A stretch of DNA of 15,887 bases. Origin: JBBRXZ01 sp038232415. GTDB lineage: Bacteria; Patescibacteriota; Saccharimonadia; Saccharimonadales; UBA4665. The position numbers and the translations under genes are program-made. The notes under the pieces were generated by a model, which did not search any database, was not told the origin of the DNA, and saw only the letters and a program-made list of their open reading frames with translations. The DNA is taken from contig JBBSHY010000021.1 in NCBI GenBank assembly GCA_038232415.1, positions 1 through 15,887 on the forward strand, written 5' to 3'. Shown here piece by piece: positions 14,229-15,887 of the stretch; within the stretch, counting starts at the first letter, position 1, and every line of letters begins with the position of its first letter.

Positions 14229-14507
14229 ATGAGCAAGACAATTACAATGAATATCAGGCTGGACGAAGAGACGCGACGCGAACTTAAAGACTTCGCCGCC
14301 CAGATCGGCATACCCGCGTCTTCTCTGGTAAACGCGAATATCCGGCAGATGTTACGAGCCCGTAAGGTAACGTTTAATACTACTTTAGAGCCTACGCCCT
14401 ACCTTGAAAAGATCATCAAAGAGGCAGAGGCCGATTACGCGGCCGGCAGGAATATTACCACCACTAAAACCGATGAGGACACCCTGGCGTATCTCCGTTC
14501 GCTATGA
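14229..14507 (+). CDS. RelB/DinJ-like ribbon-helix-helix antitoxin
   Basis: A 92-residue protein. The first 45 residues give a ribbon-helix-helix DNA-binding domain: beta strand KTITMNIRLDEETRRELKDF, then helix-turn-helix AAQIGIPASSLVNANIRQML. The remainder (EPTPYLEKIIKEAEADYAAG) is the toxin-wrapping helical tail. It overlaps the RelE-type toxin gene by 4 nt (ATGA), which indicates translational coupling. It should neutralise the toxin and repress the promoter at 14192-14221. It is co-directional with rmd but has its own strong promoter. Confidence 0.82.
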   Translation: MSKTITMNIRLDEETRRELKDFAAQIGIPASSLVNANIRQMLRARKVTFNTTLEPTPYLEKIIKEAEADYAAGRNITTTKTDEDTLAYLRSL

Positions 14508-14764
14508 AAACTGTTTTTCATAAGCAGTTCAGCAAACAATACGCAAAATTGCCCAAGGCGCAGAAGAAACGTTTTGAAACGACTATAATCTTGTTTAGAA
14601 ATGAGCCAAATCACTCTAGTCTGTATAACCACTGGCTTAGCGGTGACTGGCAAGGCCATCGATCTATCAGCTTCGGCGGCGATTGGCGGGCACATTACTT
14701 ACCCAAAAGCAAAGACGAGGCACTGTTTGTGGCTGTTGGCACCCACAGTCAGCTTTACAAGTAG
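14504..14764 (+). CDS. RelE/YafQ-like mRNA interferase toxin
   Basis: An 86-residue RelE/ParE-fold toxin. The layout is F-x-K-Q-F/Y-x-K-x-x-K-L in the first helix (FSKQYAKLPKAQKKRF), HWLSGDWQGHRSI, the GDWRAHYL strand and a C-terminal VGTHSQLYK. The late His (His81) in the GTHSQL motif corresponds to the catalytic His of YafQ-type ribosome-dependent mRNases. All these motifs are present. It starts inside the antitoxin stop codon. The stop lies 21 bp from the end of the convergent gmd gene, with no visible terminator between them. Confidence 0.85.
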   Translation: MKTVFHKQFSKQYAKLPKAQKKRFETTIILFRNEPNHSSLYNHWLSGDWQGHRSISFGGDWRAHYLPKSKDEALFVAVGTHSQLYK

Positions 14765-14785
14765 TCTTTACTGTGCGCCTACCGC

Positions 14786-15781
14786 CTAAACTAAGCTAGT
14801 TGCGGATTCTATACCCAGGTCGTGCTCGACCATCATTTTGACCAGGCCCGGGAAATCAACCTGGCGTTTCCAGCCGAGCTGTTTTTCGGCTTTGGCGGGG
14901 TTACCGAGCAGAATGTCGACTTCGGCGGGACGCAGGAAAGCAGGGTTTTGTTTGACATAAGGCTTCCAGTCATCAATGCCGGCTTCTTTAAAGGCTAGAT
15001 CCAGGAAATCGGTTATGGAGTGCGTTTCACCGGTGGCCAGCACGTAATCATCAGGTTGGTCGTGCTGCAGCATGCGCCACATGCCCTCTACGTAATCACC
15101 GGCGTAACCCCAGTCGCGCTTCGGGTCGAGGTTACCAAGCTCAATGTGGTCCTGTTTGCCCAGATGGATGCGTGCTACCGCGTTGCTTATTTTTCGGGTT
15201 ACGAATTCTACGCCGCGCCGGGGCCCTTCATGGTTAAACAAAATACCGCTGCTGGCATGGATGCCATAACTTTCGCGGTAGTTTTTGGTTATCCAATGCC
15301 CGTAGAGCTTGGCTACGCCGTAAGGACTCCGCGGGTGGAATAAAGCATTCTCGTCATAACCCTTGCCCGGCCGGTTATAGTCAAGGCCGCCAAACATTTC
15401 AGAAGTTGACGCCTGGTAAAAGCGAATGGTTTTTGTGCCGCCCGTCTGGCGTATGGCTTCCAGCACGTTGAGCACGCCCTTACCGGTCACATCGGCAACC
15501 AGCTGCGGCGCCTTGAACGAGTAGCCAACGTGGCTAATGGCAGCCAGGTTATACAGCTCGTCGGGCTTTGATAATTCAATAGCATTGACTAACGATGACT
15601 GGTCGGTCAGGTCGGCTTCAATAAGATTTACATAGGGCTGCTCCTGCTCGACACGCAGTCGTTTCGGGTTGTGCTGCCCCCTTATGACACCGTAAACCGT
15701 ATAGCCTTTTTCGTGAAGTAGTTCTGCTAAGTGATACCCGTCCTGGCCGGTAATTCCTGTGATTAGTGCCTGTTTCGCCAT
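14786..15781 (-). CDS. gmd: GDP-mannose 4,6-dehydratase
   Basis: A 331-residue member of the NDP-sugar dehydratase branch of extended short-chain dehydrogenases. The cofactor loop is GITGQDG (9-15). The active-site segment FYQASTSEMFG supplies Thr/Ser and Glu128; SPYGVAKLYGHW supplies Tyr154 and Lys158. FNHEGPRRGVEFVTRKI and GNLDPKRDWGYAGDYVEGMW are near-diagnostic of Gmd. The length fits bacterial Gmd proteins. It converts GDP-D-mannose to GDP-4-keto-6-deoxy-D-mannose, the substrate of Rmd encoded nearby. The ATG at 15779-15781 is preceded by a GGAAGGA stretch 12 nt away. The gene is convergent with rmd and the toxin-antitoxin pair. Confidence 0.93.
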   Translation of the reverse strand: MAKQALITGITGQDGYHLAELLHEKGYTVYGVIRGQHNPKRLRVEQEQPYVNLIEADLTDQSSLVNAIELSKPDELYNLAAISHVGYSFKAPQLVADVTGKGVLNVLEAIRQTGGTKTIRFYQASTSEMFGGLDYNRPGKGYDENALFHPRSPYGVAKLYGHWITKNYRESYGIHASSGILFNHEGPRRGVEFVTRKISNAVARIHLGKQDHIELGNLDPKRDWGYAGDYVEGMWRMLQHDQPDDYVLATGETHSITDFLDLAFKEAGIDDWKPYVKQNPAFLRPAEVDILLGNPAKAEKQLGWKRQVDFPGLVKMMVEHDLGIESATSLV

Positions 15782-15824
15782 TCGCTGTCCGTGTCCTTCC
15801 GTCTAGATTCCTTAGCTATTGCCT

Positions 15825-15830
15825 AGTATA
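15825..15830 (-). promoter_or_regulatory. Extended -10 promoter candidate for gmd
   Basis: Minus strand TGT-TATACT is an extended -10 with no good -35 at 17 bp. It predicts a leader of about 37 nt that contains GGAAGGA. The six-base arms CTAGAT (15803-15808) and ATCTAG (15833-15838) flank it as an inverted repeat. No gene begins in 15782-15887. Confidence 0.45.
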
Positions 15831-15887
15831 ACATCTAGTCCCGGTGTCGTCTGCTACTTACTTTCCGGATTTCGGCAGGTTATTATA

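Noticed and set aside
1..15887. CRISPR array, insertion sequence, prophage or rRNA/tRNA genes
   Set aside because: No spaced direct repeats, transposase or integrase motifs, terminal inverted repeats, or RNA gene signatures were found in the window.

Overview
The window looks like part of a Candidatus Saccharibacteria (TM7, Patescibacteria/CPR) chromosome. The evidence is indirect. A secreted 690-residue protein has an N-terminal domain of a type common in Saccharibacteria and Actinobacteria, followed by NBR1-like Ig repeats. There are several small toxin-antitoxin pairs, compact gene packing with ATGA overlaps, and TGA used as a normal stop (which argues against the Gracilibacteria/Absconditabacteria code). 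There is no rRNA or tRNA marker, so the lineage is inferred.

Layout. (1) 131-622, minus strand: a GtrA-like membrane protein. (2) 720-3356, plus strand: a two-gene operon for envelope proteins, one membrane-anchored with a small beta domain and one large and secreted. (3) 3359-11054: a cell-surface polysaccharide locus read mostly on the minus strand. It starts from a promoter at about 11063-11091 and encodes an ABC-2 permease (Wzm type), its ATPase with a C-terminal Wzt-like sugar-binding domain, an FkbM methyltransferase and a GT4 glycosyltransferase. Beyond a plus-strand methyltransferase (6038-6679, apparently frameshifted) lie two more glycosyltransferases in a translationally coupled pair. 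(4) 11093-11640: a divergent promoter that appears to drive a free-standing structured RNA of about 90 nt with its own intrinsic terminator, next to a 5'-truncated DUF3800 gene. (5) 11743-13122: two toxin-antitoxin modules, HicBA and Phd/PIN. (6) 13234-15781: the two-step GDP-D-rhamnose pathway, Rmd (plus) and Gmd (minus), converging on a third toxin-antitoxin module of RelBE/YafQ type.

How it fits together. Gmd and Rmd would convert GDP-mannose to GDP-D-rhamnose. The GT4 enzymes would use nucleotide sugars to build a lipid-linked glycan. The FkbM enzyme could modify or cap it, and Wzm/Wzt would export it by the ABC-transporter-dependent route, with the Wzt C-terminal domain possibly recognising the chain end. 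No Wzx/Wzy gene is visible, which agrees with this route.

The observations most worth follow-up are the candidate new structured RNA at 11134-11225, the recurrent promoter geometry that predicts leaderless mRNAs for first-of-operon genes, the hidden frame at 6627-6740 that completes a DUF4214-like module, and a GTAAC-N2-GTTAC inverted repeat shared by the RNA promoter and the rmd upstream region.
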